From NCBI RefSeq assembly GCF_900200035.1, contig NZ_FZTC01000017.1:186001-250000 (forward strand): a stretch of DNA of 64,000 bases, in the 5' to 3' direction. A model generated the notes under the pieces. The model was not told the DNA's origin. It worked only from the letters and a program-made list of their open reading frames with translations, and did no database searches. The position numbers and the translations under genes were made by a program. Source of the stretch: Klebsiella grimontii. GTDB taxonomy: Bacteria; Pseudomonadota; Gammaproteobacteria; Enterobacterales; Enterobacteriaceae. Below are positions 31,549 through 42,213 of the stretch, in pieces. Each line of letters opens with the position of its first letter. The first letter of the stretch is position 1.

Positions 31549-33726
31549 TCAGAAGCTCAGAGCGTAGTTCAGGCCGAAGGTACGGCCGCGACCTTTGTAC
31601 TCGTATAGAGAACTGCTGCCGTAGGTCGGGCTGTAAAGCAGCGGCGCGCGCTGGCCCCATACGGTGACGTAATCTTCATTGAGCAGGTTCTCGATGCTGA
31701 AGGTCAGCTTGCCGACAGGGAGCGCGTAGCTGCCGATAAAGTCGACGGTATTGTAGCCATCGAGCTTATTGCCGCTGGCATCGCTTATATCAAACACCTG
31801 CTGGCTCTGCACCCGCAGCGACCACGGTTCCGGCGCCCAGCCAACCCAGGCGGTGGCCTTTGACGGCGAGGCGAGAGTGACGTCCCACTTCTGCCAGCTG
31901 CCATCGCTCTTCACCTGTGATTTCAAAACGTTAAAGTTAGCCCCGGCGCTCCAGTCGCTGTTCGGGAAGTAGTAATCCACCGCGCCCTCTACGCCATAAA
32001 TACGGCGCTTATCGGACTGCACATCGATGGTCATATCGGTACGGTTAACGACGATGGTTTTATCGGAGGTCGAGTAGTAAGCCGCCAGCTGGGTACGCAA
32101 ATTATCGCCGGTGTAGCGCCAGCCCAGTTCGTAGGAGTTAACTTTAATCCCCTGCAGCGGCGAATCGCCAACGTTGACGCTTGAGAGAAGCGGAAGATGG
32201 CCGTTGACCGCCGCGCCGTATTTACCGATGCCGTAGTATTTGCCCGGATCCGGCAGCTCAACGCCCTGGGAGAAGTTAAACCAGGTCTGCTGACGGTCGG
32301 TGAGATGCGCCACAATCCCGGCATTAAACAGGAAGTTATCGTAATCGGTTTTTCCGCCCGGAATGGCATCCGCCGAGCTAACCTTGCCGCTGGCGACATC
32401 CTGCTGCTGGGCATAGCCGACAAAATCATCGACCCGGTTTTCCGTCCACTGATAACGCACGCCGCCGCTGATAGTGAAGATATCGTTCAGGTCATAGCTG
32501 GACTGCAGGAACGGCGCCAGGTTGGTGATGCTGTAGCCCGGGTAACGGCCGGTGGTGAAGATGGCCTGATTGTTCAGGCCGCCGGAAGACATCGACTGGC
32601 CCAAATCGAAGAACATCTGATTGGCGTTGAAGGTTTCATGGTCGGCGTCGATTCCCCAGGTCAGGTCCCAGCCGTCCAGCGGCTGGCTATTCAGGGTGAT
32701 TTTCGCGCCGTACTGATCGGTATCCTGCTTTGAAGACGAGAAGCTGCTGACCTGGCCTTTGCTGAGCGTCGGGAAAGGATAAAAGGTCAGGGATTCATCG
32801 CGATAATAGACCTGACTGACCAGGTTCTGCCCGAGGAAATCGGCATCGGAGTACTGCAGGCTAATCAGGTGGCGTTCGGTGCCGGGGACGCGGTCGGAGT
32901 TCAGACCGTCGGTGGTAAAAGCTTTGCCGTCGCCGGTCACCGCCGACATATTTTTCCCCAGGTACAGGCCGTAATCGTCGCCCTGGCTTTTATAGTACTG
33001 CGTCACCAGCTGCAGCTGGCGGTTCTCGTCAATCTCAATGGTTCCCGTTCCCATCACATCCAGACGATCGGAATGCTGAAGCCCGGTTTGGGTATTATCC
33101 AGGAGCAGCGCATCGTGGTTACCGTCATACCAGCCGCCAAAACGCTGATAAGCGACCGATAAACGACCGGATGCGTGGTCTGTGCCGCCGCTTACCGCGG
33201 CCGCCACGCGTTCATCATGGTCGTTGCTGTTGGCAAAACCGGATTTACCCCCCAGCTCCAGATCGACCTGGCGCTCCTGTTGGCCCTTTTTGGTGACGAT
33301 ATTAATCAGGCCGCCGGTACTGCCGCCGCCGTACAGGGATGTTGCGCCGGAGATCACCTCGATGTGTTCAATGTTAAACGGATCGATAGAGTCTAACTGG
33401 CGGCTGTCGGTACGGGAGGAGTTAAGGCGAACGCCGTCGATCAGGACGACGATCGCGCGGCCGCGCATATTCATGCCGTAGTTGGTGCGTCCCTGGCTGC
33501 TGACGTCGATGCCGGGGATCAGCTGCGCCAGCACGTCTTTGAATTCTTTACCGCCCTGAACCTGCTGTTCAATTTCCTGGCCTTCAATAACCCAGGTGGT
33601 CTGGGCCATTTCTGCGACGGTACGGTGCGTTCGGTTAGCGCTGACGATCATGTTGTCATCAGCCGCCCAGGCGGGCAGGGCGGTTGCCAGCAGCAGTGGG
33701 TTTAGTACCCAGAGACGCTTGTTCAT
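31549..33726 (-). CDS. TonB-dependent receptor, IutA (aerobactin receptor)-like
   Basis: A 725-residue outer-membrane receptor. It has a signal peptide (to LPAWA), a TonB-box region (NMIVSANRT), a plug with VLIDGVRLNSSRTDSRQ, and a barrel ending in F (LNYALSF). It closely resembles plasmid-type IutA as I recall it, for example EMAQTTWVIE, GLINIVTKKGQ and VELPDPGKYYG, yet differs at many positions. No iucABCD genes accompany it, so it is an orphan receptor and aerobactin uptake is only inferred. I chose ATG 33726, 6 nt after AAGGA; the frame is open 39 bases further up. A Fur box lies about 240 bp upstream. Confidence 0.9.
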   Translation of the reverse strand: MNKRLWVLNPLLLATALPAWAADDNMIVSANRTHRTVAEMAQTTWVIEGQEIEQQVQGGKEFKDVLAQLIPGIDVSSQGRTNYGMNMRGRAIVVLIDGVRLNSSRTDSRQLDSIDPFNIEHIEVISGATSLYGGGSTGGLINIVTKKGQQERQVDLELGGKSGFANSNDHDERVAAAVSGGTDHASGRLSVAYQRFGGWYDGNHDALLLDNTQTGLQHSDRLDVMGTGTIEIDENRQLQLVTQYYKSQGDDYGLYLGKNMSAVTGDGKAFTTDGLNSDRVPGTERHLISLQYSDADFLGQNLVSQVYYRDESLTFYPFPTLSKGQVSSFSSSKQDTDQYGAKITLNSQPLDGWDLTWGIDADHETFNANQMFFDLGQSMSSGGLNNQAIFTTGRYPGYSITNLAPFLQSSYDLNDIFTISGGVRYQWTENRVDDFVGYAQQQDVASGKVSSADAIPGGKTDYDNFLFNAGIVAHLTDRQQTWFNFSQGVELPDPGKYYGIGKYGAAVNGHLPLLSSVNVGDSPLQGIKVNSYELGWRYTGDNLRTQLAAYYSTSDKTIVVNRTDMTIDVQSDKRRIYGVEGAVDYYFPNSDWSAGANFNVLKSQVKSDGSWQKWDVTLASPSKATAWVGWAPEPWSLRVQSQQVFDISDASGNKLDGYNTVDFIGSYALPVGKLTFSIENLLNEDYVTVWGQRAPLLYSPTYGSSSLYEYKGRGRTFGLNYALSF

Positions 33727-33750
33727 GCTCATTCCTTTTATGAGTTTATA

Positions 33751-33867
33751 CCCGTCATTCTTCAAGTCGCAGGCGCGTTACTCGGCCCGCGGCCTCGCCC
33801 CTACGGGGCCAGCGCTAGCGCAGTTCAAGGCACACGTGCCTTGTCCTGCAACTCGAATTATTAAGGG
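33751..33867. repeat. ERIC-ended palindromic repeat in the receptor leader
   Basis: The outer 23 bases (CCCGTCATTCTTCAAGTCGC... and ...GCAACTCGAATTATTAAGGG) match the termini of the enterobacterial ERIC/IRU repeat as I remember it, and pair with each other at 17 of 23 positions. The centre is GC-rich and not the usual ERIC core. It includes a perfect inner stem CAAGGCAC/GTGCCTTG (33826-33843). The element is noncoding and lies between the receptor promoter and its ribosome site. Confidence 0.7.
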
Positions 33868-33963
33868 CTTACGATATCGTTGTTTTAGTTTTCCGATACG
33901 GGCGTACCGGTTGTTACACGGTGAAATAAACAGAAATGTTTAAAGCTGAATTTTGCCCGTATT

Positions 33964-33982
33964 GATTATTGTTATCAATATC
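33964..33982. promoter_or_regulatory. Fur box of the IutA-like gene
   Basis: Read on the minus strand, GATATTGATAACAATAATC matches the Fur consensus GATAATGATAATCATTATC at 15 of 19 positions. A second overlapping partial match (GAGAATGATATTGATAACA) extends it. It lies about 240 bp upstream of the start codon. Confidence 0.7.
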
Positions 33983-34049
33983 ATTCTCGTGAAATGCACA
34001 AAATAAATCACTGAAAACATGACGTTATGTAGGGATTAAGGGGGAGGGA

Positions 34050-34069
34050 ACCGGTGGGAGTCCACCGGT
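34050..34069 (-). terminator. Hairpin after comR
   Basis: ACCGGTGG and CCACCGGT form an 8-bp stem with a four-base loop just past the comR stop. A run of T is missing, so terminator strength is uncertain. Confidence 0.5.
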
Positions 34070-34079
34070 GAGCGAGGCC

Positions 34080-34715
34080 TTAGCGCTGAAGAACCTGGGG
34101 CCACAGGCGCAGCGTGGTCTCGGCGATTTGCATGATTTTAGTGAAATCGGCGCCTTCGCGCGCGCCGATCGACATGCCTTGTAATATGCAGTTAAGGAAC
34201 TGGGCCAACTGACGCACATCGCCCTCTGCCGGGAGTTCGCCGCGCAGCTGACGCTGCTGCAGAAACTGCGTAAGGGTCTGTTCCTGCATCGCGTGCCGCG
34301 ACTTAACGGTATTGGCGATGTCGGTTGACGCCGCCGCCAGCGCCGCGGAGGTATTGATCATAAAACAGCCTGCCGGCGTCTCTTTACTGGTGAAGCAGGT
34401 CGCGACGGCGGTGAAATAATCGCGTAACGCCCGATCGACGCTTTTTTCCTCGTCAAAAAGCAGCGCTTCGTGTTTGGCGGCAAAGCGGGAGATATAGCGA
34501 TCCAGCACCGCGCGAAACAACCCCTCTTTATTCACAAATTCCGCGTAGAGCGTAGGCGCTTTGGCGCCCGTCGCTTCCACTAAATCGGCGAGTGAGGTGG
34601 CTTCATAGCCGTGCTGCCAGAAGAGTGTCATGGCCTTATCCAGCGCCGCTTCCCTGTCGAACACTTTAGGTCGGCCACGGCTTTTTTTCGTGCAACTTTG
34701 AACGTCAGTTGTCAT
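34080..34715 (-). CDS. comR: TetR-family copper-responsive repressor ComR
   Basis: A 211-residue TetR regulator. It has an N-terminal helix-turn-helix (about residues 20-65, LADLVEATGAKAPTLYAEF) after a basic KKSRGRPK arm, then a ligand domain with conserved cysteines (in ATCFTS and GCFMIN). It corresponds to E. coli ComR (YcfQ), which represses the divergent bhsA (comC) gene and is relieved by copper. The 249-bp spacer to bhsA holds dyads that may be its operator. Confidence 0.93.
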   Translation of the reverse strand: MTTDVQSCTKKSRGRPKVFDREAALDKAMTLFWQHGYEATSLADLVEATGAKAPTLYAEFVNKEGLFRAVLDRYISRFAAKHEALLFDEEKSVDRALRDYFTAVATCFTSKETPAGCFMINTSAALAAASTDIANTVKSRHAMQEQTLTQFLQQRQLRGELPAEGDVRQLAQFLNCILQGMSIGAREGADFTKIMQIAETTLRLWPQVLQR

Positions 34716-34803
34716 GGTGCCGCTGTACCTATGTTGGTTTGTTGAAAGGCCATTATAAAAATAAACCTTACGTGCTGCCAGCGATGTCGGTCTAAAAATA
34801 AAT

Positions 34804-34823
34804 AATTCATATATATATGAATT
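34804..34823. promoter_or_regulatory. 20-bp perfect palindrome between comR and bhsA
   Basis: AATTCATATATATATGAATT is fully self-complementary and lies 89 bp before the comR start. A second dyad, TTTATAA (34832-34838) with TTATAAA (34854-34860), follows. Either could be a ComR operator; AT-rich dyads of this size can also arise by chance. Confidence 0.5.
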
Positions 34824-34872
34824 TTATGCTGTTTATAAATAGTTAAACGGTCGTTATAAAAATCGGTTGACG

Positions 34873-34888
34873 TGTGATGTGGATCACA
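34873..34888 (+). promoter_or_regulatory. CRP site of bhsA
   Basis: TGTGATGTGGATCACA is an exact TGTGA-N6-TCACA match. A candidate -10 TAATTA at 34911-34916 would put the start near 34922, placing the CRP centre at about -41.5, the classic class II position. Confidence 0.75.
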
Positions 34889-34964
34889 CTATCATTTCCC
34901 TATCGATCGTTAATTAAATGCGTTCGCCCCTACAATAACATTCATCTGCACAGGTATAACAATC

Positions 34965-35222
34965 ATGAAAAACGTTAAAACGCTTGCCATCGCCGCGGTT
35001 CTTAGCTCACTCTCATTCGCCAGCTTTGCCGCTGTCGAAGTCCAGTCAACGCCGGCGGGTCAGCATAAAATCGGTACCGTTTCCGCCTCAGCCGGGACCA
35101 ACCTCGGTTCGCTGGAAGATCAGCTGGCGCAAAAGGCGGAAGAGATGGGCGCAACCTCTTACCGTATTACGTCAGTCACAGGTCCTAACACCCTTCACGG
35201 GACTGCGGTTATTTACAAATAA
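34965..35222 (+). CDS. bhsA: Multiple stress resistance protein BhsA (DUF1471)
   Basis: An 85-residue exported protein with a signal peptide cleaved near SFA-AVEVQS. The DUF1471/YhcN domain follows, ending ITSVTGPNTLHGTAVIYK. BhsA (ComC, YcfR) is an outer-membrane protein in E. coli. It lowers copper permeability and influences biofilm and stress responses. It is divergent from comR. The upstream CRP site suggests that carbon status also controls it. Confidence 0.94.
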   Translation: MKNVKTLAIAAVLSSLSFASFAAVEVQSTPAGQHKIGTVSASAGTNLGSLEDQLAQKAEEMGATSYRITSVTGPNTLHGTAVIYK

Positions 35223-35317
35223 TTGTCACGCTACTCCTGTTATGCCACTGACCACGCGCGGATCTGACCCCCTTCAGCAGTCCGCGTGAAGTAAGAAAGC
35301 GTTGTCTCTGACGCGAA

Positions 35318-35345
35318 GCGGCGCCCACCCCTTATCTGGCGCCGC
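35318..35345. repeat. GC-rich hairpin in bhsA-ldtC spacer
   Basis: GCGGCGCC and GGCGCCGC are perfect 8-bp arms around a 12-nt loop, with no T run. Together with the terminator at 35385 this is all I see in the 218-bp spacer. Confidence 0.6.
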
Positions 35346-35384
35346 AACCCGCAAAAAAGCAGTACCCTGTTTGATTATTGCCAT

Positions 35385-35422
35385 AAAAAAACCGCCCCAG
35401 TGAACTGTAGGCGGTTTTTTTT
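35385..35422. terminator. Bidirectional terminator, bhsA / ldtC
   Basis: AAAAAACCGCC and GGCGGTTTTTT pair around a 13-base loop, giving T runs on both strands between the two convergent genes. Confidence 0.9.
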
Positions 35423-35440
35423 CGTCAACGATTCAGGAAA

Positions 35441-36400
35441 CTATAGCGACTGCTCCGTGACGCGATGGTGGCGGGTGACATCAATTGGCATACCCGAACG
35501 CAGCGTCATTGCGCGTTCCATTACCTCGGTATCGGTCAGCTGCGCCTGTTTGAACGCTTGCATGATGTCATTGAGGACGATCGGTAGCGTCTGCGGATCG
35601 TCATCGATATGCTTCGACAGCGGCTGATGCACCTCCACCAGGCGGGCGCCGTTCGGCTCAACGGAAACCTTGATTGGCGTATTGATAATCGTCACCTTCG
35701 TTCCCGGGGTTATTTCGTTGTACAACGCTTTGATGTCGTCATCGCGCAGGCGAATACAGCCGGAGCTGACGCGCATGCCGATGCCGAAATCGGCATTAGT
35801 ACCGTGCAGCAGGTACACGCCGCCGTACGCCGCCAGGCGAATGGCGTGGTGCCCCATCGGGTTATCCGGGCCGGCGGGCATCACGGCGGGCAGATCGATG
35901 CCCATGGCTTTATAGCGGGCGCGAATATTGGCCGTTGGCGTCCAGGTCGGGTTGGCGCGTTTGTCGGAGACGGTGGTGACCATTGTCGGCGTGATGGTAT
36001 CACCGCCGAGCTGACCGATGCCGATAGGATACACGGTCACTTCACTTCTTCCTGGCGGATAGTAATAGAGGCGAAGTTCGGCGAGGTTAAGGACTAACCC
36101 TTCTCGCGGCGCGTCAGGCAGCAGAGTTTGCAGGGGAATCGTCAGCACGCTACCGGCTCGCGGAACATAAGGGTCCACGCCGGGGTTCGCCTGGAGCAGG
36201 GCCAGAAAACCGACGTTATACTTTTTAGCGATCGCTTCGAGCGAGCCGCCGTTATTCTCGACCACGTGGAACTGGTTTTGCCCGACCAGACGGCTGCCTG
36301 GCGGCGGCAGGGGCCAGGTATTGGCGCGAGCGGGCAGCGCCAGCGCGGTGGCGATAGCTATCATCCCCAGCCAGAGAGAAATTCGCGAAAAGCTTTTCAT
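35441..36400 (-). CDS. ldtC: L,D-transpeptidase LdtC
   Basis: A 319-residue periplasmic enzyme with a signal peptide (to ALPARA-NTW), a LysM domain (about 45-90, VENNGGSLEAIAKKYNVG...) and a YkuD catalytic domain with the active-site HGTN...SSGCIRL cysteine. LdtC (YcfS) attaches Braun lipoprotein to peptidoglycan. I chose ATG 36400 (MKSFSRIS); an in-frame ATG 15 bases upstream adds MEIRV. mfd is upstream on the same strand, separated by a hairpin. Confidence 0.95.
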   Translation of the reverse strand: MKSFSRISLWLGMIAIATALALPARANTWPLPPPGSRLVGQNQFHVVENNGGSLEAIAKKYNVGFLALLQANPGVDPYVPRAGSVLTIPLQTLLPDAPREGLVLNLAELRLYYYPPGRSEVTVYPIGIGQLGGDTITPTMVTTVSDKRANPTWTPTANIRARYKAMGIDLPAVMPAGPDNPMGHHAIRLAAYGGVYLLHGTNADFGIGMRVSSGCIRLRDDDIKALYNEITPGTKVTIINTPIKVSVEPNGARLVEVHQPLSKHIDDDPQTLPIVLNDIMQAFKQAQLTDTEVMERAMTLRSGMPIDVTRHHRVTEQSL

Positions 36401-36533
36401 CACTCTAATTTCCATAATAAGTAAGTGGTTATTTTTATACGAAAAGTCCCTGAGATTATGGTGAAACGAGTGTCTGGAAGTTCAGAGGGATTGCAAAATG
36501 TTTGTAAATTTTGCCGCACAGGCGGGGAGGGGC

Positions 36534-36559
36534 GGGATACGGCGCGCGGACCGTATCCC
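36534..36559 (-). terminator. Hairpin after mfd
   Basis: GGGATACGG and CCGTATCCC form a perfect 9-bp stem 9 bp after the mfd stop. No T run follows, so it may act as an mRNA 3'-end stabiliser rather than a full terminator. Confidence 0.5.
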
Positions 36560-36567
36560 GAATGCTA

Positions 36568-39500
36568 TCAGGCGGTAGCGTTCTCTTCCAGCTGGCGCAT
36601 AAACTGGCGCACCCACTCCATCCGCGTTTTACGCTCGGCGAGATCCTGCATAAACTTCAGACGCGTCGGGCCGTCCAGGCGATAGTGCTGGGGCTGCTTC
36701 TGCAACAGACTAATCAGCCACACCGGGTTAACGTTATTCTTCTCGTTAAACTCAATGGTGCCGCCTTTTTCGTTGCTCTCCAGCTTACGGATCCCCAGCT
36801 TCTGCGCCTGCTGGCGCAGTCGGGCGATGTCGAGCAGGTTTCTTGCCGGATCCGGCAGCAGGCCAAAGCGATCGATAAGCTCGACTTTGATCTCCTCCAG
36901 CTCATTCTCGTTCTTCGCGCTGGCAACGCGTTTGTAGAACGACAGGCGCGTATTGACGTCGGGGATGAAGTCGTCCGGCAGCAGCGACGGCATCCGTAGC
37001 TCAACTTCGGTCTGCTGGCTGGTGAGAGCCTCCAGCGAGGGCTCGCGTCCGGCTTTTAGCGCGTCAACGGCATTTTCCAGCAGCTCCATGTAGAGAGAGA
37101 AGCCGATGGTTTCCATGGAGCCGCTCTGATCTTCGCCCAGCAGTTCACCCGCGCCGCGAATTTCGAGGTCGTGGGTGGCCAGCGCGAATCCGGCGCCGAG
37201 ATCTTCCAGCGACGCGATAGCCTCAAGGCGTTTTTGCGCATCGGTGGTCATCGCTTTTGGATGCGGCGTCAACAGCCATGCGTAGGCCTGATGATGCGAA
37301 CGCCCGACGCGGCCGCGCAGCTGGTGCAGCTGAGCCAGCCCGAAGTGATCGGCGCGCTCGATAATAATGGTGTTCGCCGTCGGAATGTCGATCCCGGTCT
37401 CGATAATGGTGGTACATACCAGCACGTTAAAACGCTGGTGGTGGAAATCGTTCATCACCCGTTCGAGTTCGCGTTCGCGCATCTGCCCGTGGCCAATGGC
37501 GATACGCGCTTCCGGCACCAGCTCCGCGAGTCTTTCCGCCGCTTTTTGAATATTCTCGACGTCATTATAGAGATAGTAGACCTGGCCGCCGCGCAGCACC
37601 TCACGCAGGATCGCCTCGCGTACCACCAGCGCGTCATATTCGCGAACGAAGGTTTTGACCGCCAGACGCCGTGCGGGGGGCGTGGCGATGATCGAGAGGT
37701 CGCGCATACCGCTCATTGCCATATTCAGCGTTCGCGGAATCGGCGTCGCGGTCAGGGTCAGGATATCGACGTCGGCGCGCATTGCCTTAATGCGCTCTTT
37801 GTGGCGTACGCCAAAGCGGTGCTCTTCATCGACAATCAGCAGGCCGAGATCGCGCAGCTTAACGTCCGGCTGCAGCAGCTTATGGGTGCCGATAAGAATA
37901 TCGATTTTCCCCTCCGCGACCTGCTCAAGGATCTGCGCCTGCTCTTTAGCGCTCCGAAAGCGCGAGAGCATCTCAATGCGCACCGGCCAGTTGGCGAAGC
38001 GATCGCGGAAGTTATCGAAGTGCTGCTGGGCGAGGAGGGTGGTAGGCACCAGCACCGCCACCTGCTTATGGTTTTCCACCGCCAGAAACGCGGCGCGCAT
38101 CGCCACTTCCGTCTTGCCGAAGCCAACGTCGCCGCACACCAGGCGGTCCATCGCCAGCGGCTGGCACATATCGCTCAGTACGGCGTTGATGGCCTGCGCC
38201 TGATCGGGCGTGGTTTCGAACGGGAAGCCGTCGCAGAACAGCTGATACTGCTCTTTATCATGTTTAAATGCGTAGCCCGCTTTCGCCGCGCGCTGGGCGT
38301 AGATATCCAGCAGCTCGGCGGCCACGTCGCGCACCTTTTCGGCGGCTTTTTGCCGCGCTCGCGCCCACGCATCGCCGCCCAGCTTGTGCAGCGGCGCATT
38401 CTCTTCCGCGCCGCCGGCGTAGCGGCTAATCAGATGCAGCGACGATACCGGCACGTACAGTTTGGCGTCGTTCGCGTAGGTCAGCATCAGGTATTCGCCG
38501 TTAATCCCGCCCGCCTCAAGCGTGGTCATGCCGGCGTAGCGCCCAACCCCATGCTCAAGATGCACCACCGGTTGGCCGATATGCAGCTCCGCCAGGTTAC
38601 GGATTAAGGTGTCCGGATTGATGGTGCGGCGTGAATCCTGACGACGGCGGGCGACGCGCTCCCCCAGCAGATCGCTTTCGCAAATCAGCGCCAGATTCCG
38701 CTGGCTATCGATAAAGCCATGCTCTGCCGCGCCAATCATCAGATAGCGGCCGTTAGCCGTCGCCTCTTCAAGACGCAGGATATGCTTTGGCGCGATTTTA
38801 ATGCGCGCCAGCATTTCGCCGAGCGCCTCGCGACGCCCCTCGCTCTCGACCGAGAAAATCACCGGCCCGCTGAAGGACTCGAGGAAGCGACGCAGATTAT
38901 CCAGCGGCGCTTTGTTCTGCGCCTGGATCGCCAGCTCGGGTAGTTTCTGGTAGCCGAGGTTGGTATTGGCGGCTTTTTCCGCCAGACGCTCGGTTTTGAG
39001 CTGCACGCGCGGCCATTTTTTCAGCTCGCTAAACAGTTCATCACTGCGTAGCCACAGCTGCTCCGGCGGCAAAAGCGGGCGCATCGGATCGACGCCGCGG
39101 TTTTCAAAGCGGGCGCGCGTTTCGTTCTGGAAACGTTCGGCGCTGGCTTCCAGATCGCCGGTGTTAACGATCAGCGTTTTCGCCGGGAAATAGCTGAACA
39201 GCGGCGGCAGCGGCTCGTTAAAGAACAGCGGCTGCCAGTATTCGATCCCCGCAGGCAGCGTGCCTTTACTGACCTGCTGATAAATATGCTCGGCGTCGCG
39301 TTTGACCTCAAAGCGGTCGCGCCACTGGCTGCGGAACAGCTCGATGGCGGCCTGATCCGTCGGGAATTCGTGCGCCGGAAGCAGGTTGATGCTGGCGACT
39401 TCCTCCAGCGTACGCTGGCTGTCGACGTCGAACAGACGCAGGCTATCTATCTCATCATCAAAAAAATCGAGACGATAGGGCTGCTCGCTGCCCATAGGGA

Positions 39501-40014
39501 ACAGGTCAAGCAATGCGCCGCGGGTGGCGTACTCGCCGTGCTCCATCACCTGGTCGACGTGACGATAGCCGGCGCTATCCAGCTGGGCGCGCAGCGCATC
39601 CCGCGACAGCCGCTGGCCTTTTTTCATCACCAGCGCGTGGCCGTGGAGGAAATTATGCGGACAGACGCGCTGCATCAGGGTGCTGACCGGAATGATTAAT
39701 ACGCCGCGTTCCATCGTCGGGAGCTGGTATAAGGTAGCGAGACGCGAAGAGATAATGTCCTGGTGCGGGGAGAAGCTATCGTAGGGGAGCGTTTCCCAGT
39801 CCGCGAGGCCCGCCACCATGCTATCGGTAAACTGCCTGATTTCATCGTTCAGACGCAGGGCGTTTTGCATATCGGGGGCAATCAGTACCACCGGGCCGCC
39901 GTGGCGCTCGGCCATTTCCGCCACCAGAGTGGCGCAGGCCGCGCCGGTAAGTTCGCCAAGCTGGCGCTGATCGCCGGCTTTAACCGGCAGAGAGTATCGG
40001 TATTGTTCAGGCAT
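36568..40014 (-). CDS. mfd: Transcription-repair coupling factor Mfd
   Basis: A 1148-residue ATPase that removes stalled RNA polymerase and recruits UvrA. It has an N-terminal UvrB-like region, an RNA-polymerase-interaction domain (around HLEHGVGRYAGM), a translocase core with Walker A GDVGFGKTE and the DEEH box, and the C-terminal TRCF domain. The start at 40014 (MPEQYRYSLP) matches E. coli in sequence and gives exactly 1148 residues. The frame stays open for 60 more codons upstream with no recognisable protein, so I left them out. Confidence 0.97.
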   Translation of the reverse strand: MPEQYRYSLPVKAGDQRQLGELTGAACATLVAEMAERHGGPVVLIAPDMQNALRLNDEIRQFTDSMVAGLADWETLPYDSFSPHQDIISSRLATLYQLPTMERGVLIIPVSTLMQRVCPHNFLHGHALVMKKGQRLSRDALRAQLDSAGYRHVDQVMEHGEYATRGALLDLFPMGSEQPYRLDFFDDEIDSLRLFDVDSQRTLEEVASINLLPAHEFPTDQAAIELFRSQWRDRFEVKRDAEHIYQQVSKGTLPAGIEYWQPLFFNEPLPPLFSYFPAKTLIVNTGDLEASAERFQNETRARFENRGVDPMRPLLPPEQLWLRSDELFSELKKWPRVQLKTERLAEKAANTNLGYQKLPELAIQAQNKAPLDNLRRFLESFSGPVIFSVESEGRREALGEMLARIKIAPKHILRLEEATANGRYLMIGAAEHGFIDSQRNLALICESDLLGERVARRRQDSRRTINPDTLIRNLAELHIGQPVVHLEHGVGRYAGMTTLEAGGINGEYLMLTYANDAKLYVPVSSLHLISRYAGGAEENAPLHKLGGDAWARARQKAAEKVRDVAAELLDIYAQRAAKAGYAFKHDKEQYQLFCDGFPFETTPDQAQAINAVLSDMCQPLAMDRLVCGDVGFGKTEVAMRAAFLAVENHKQVAVLVPTTLLAQQHFDNFRDRFANWPVRIEMLSRFRSAKEQAQILEQVAEGKIDILIGTHKLLQPDVKLRDLGLLIVDEEHRFGVRHKERIKAMRADVDILTLTATPIPRTLNMAMSGMRDLSIIATPPARRLAVKTFVREYDALVVREAILREVLRGGQVYYLYNDVENIQKAAERLAELVPEARIAIGHGQMRERELERVMNDFHHQRFNVLVCTTIIETGIDIPTANTIIIERADHFGLAQLHQLRGRVGRSHHQAYAWLLTPHPKAMTTDAQKRLEAIASLEDLGAGFALATHDLEIRGAGELLGEDQSGSMETIGFSLYMELLENAVDALKAGREPSLEALTSQQTEVELRMPSLLPDDFIPDVNTRLSFYKRVASAKNENELEEIKVELIDRFGLLPDPARNLLDIARLRQQAQKLGIRKLESNEKGGTIEFNEKNNVNPVWLISLLQKQPQHYRLDGPTRLKFMQDLAERKTRMEWVRQFMRQLEENATA

Positions 40015-42212
<2,198 letters not shown>

Positions 42213-42213
<1 letters not shown>

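Noticed and set aside
37171-38607. 478-codon open frame antisense to mfd
   Set aside because: Shadow of strong codon bias in mfd; no recognisable protein family, start context or promoter.
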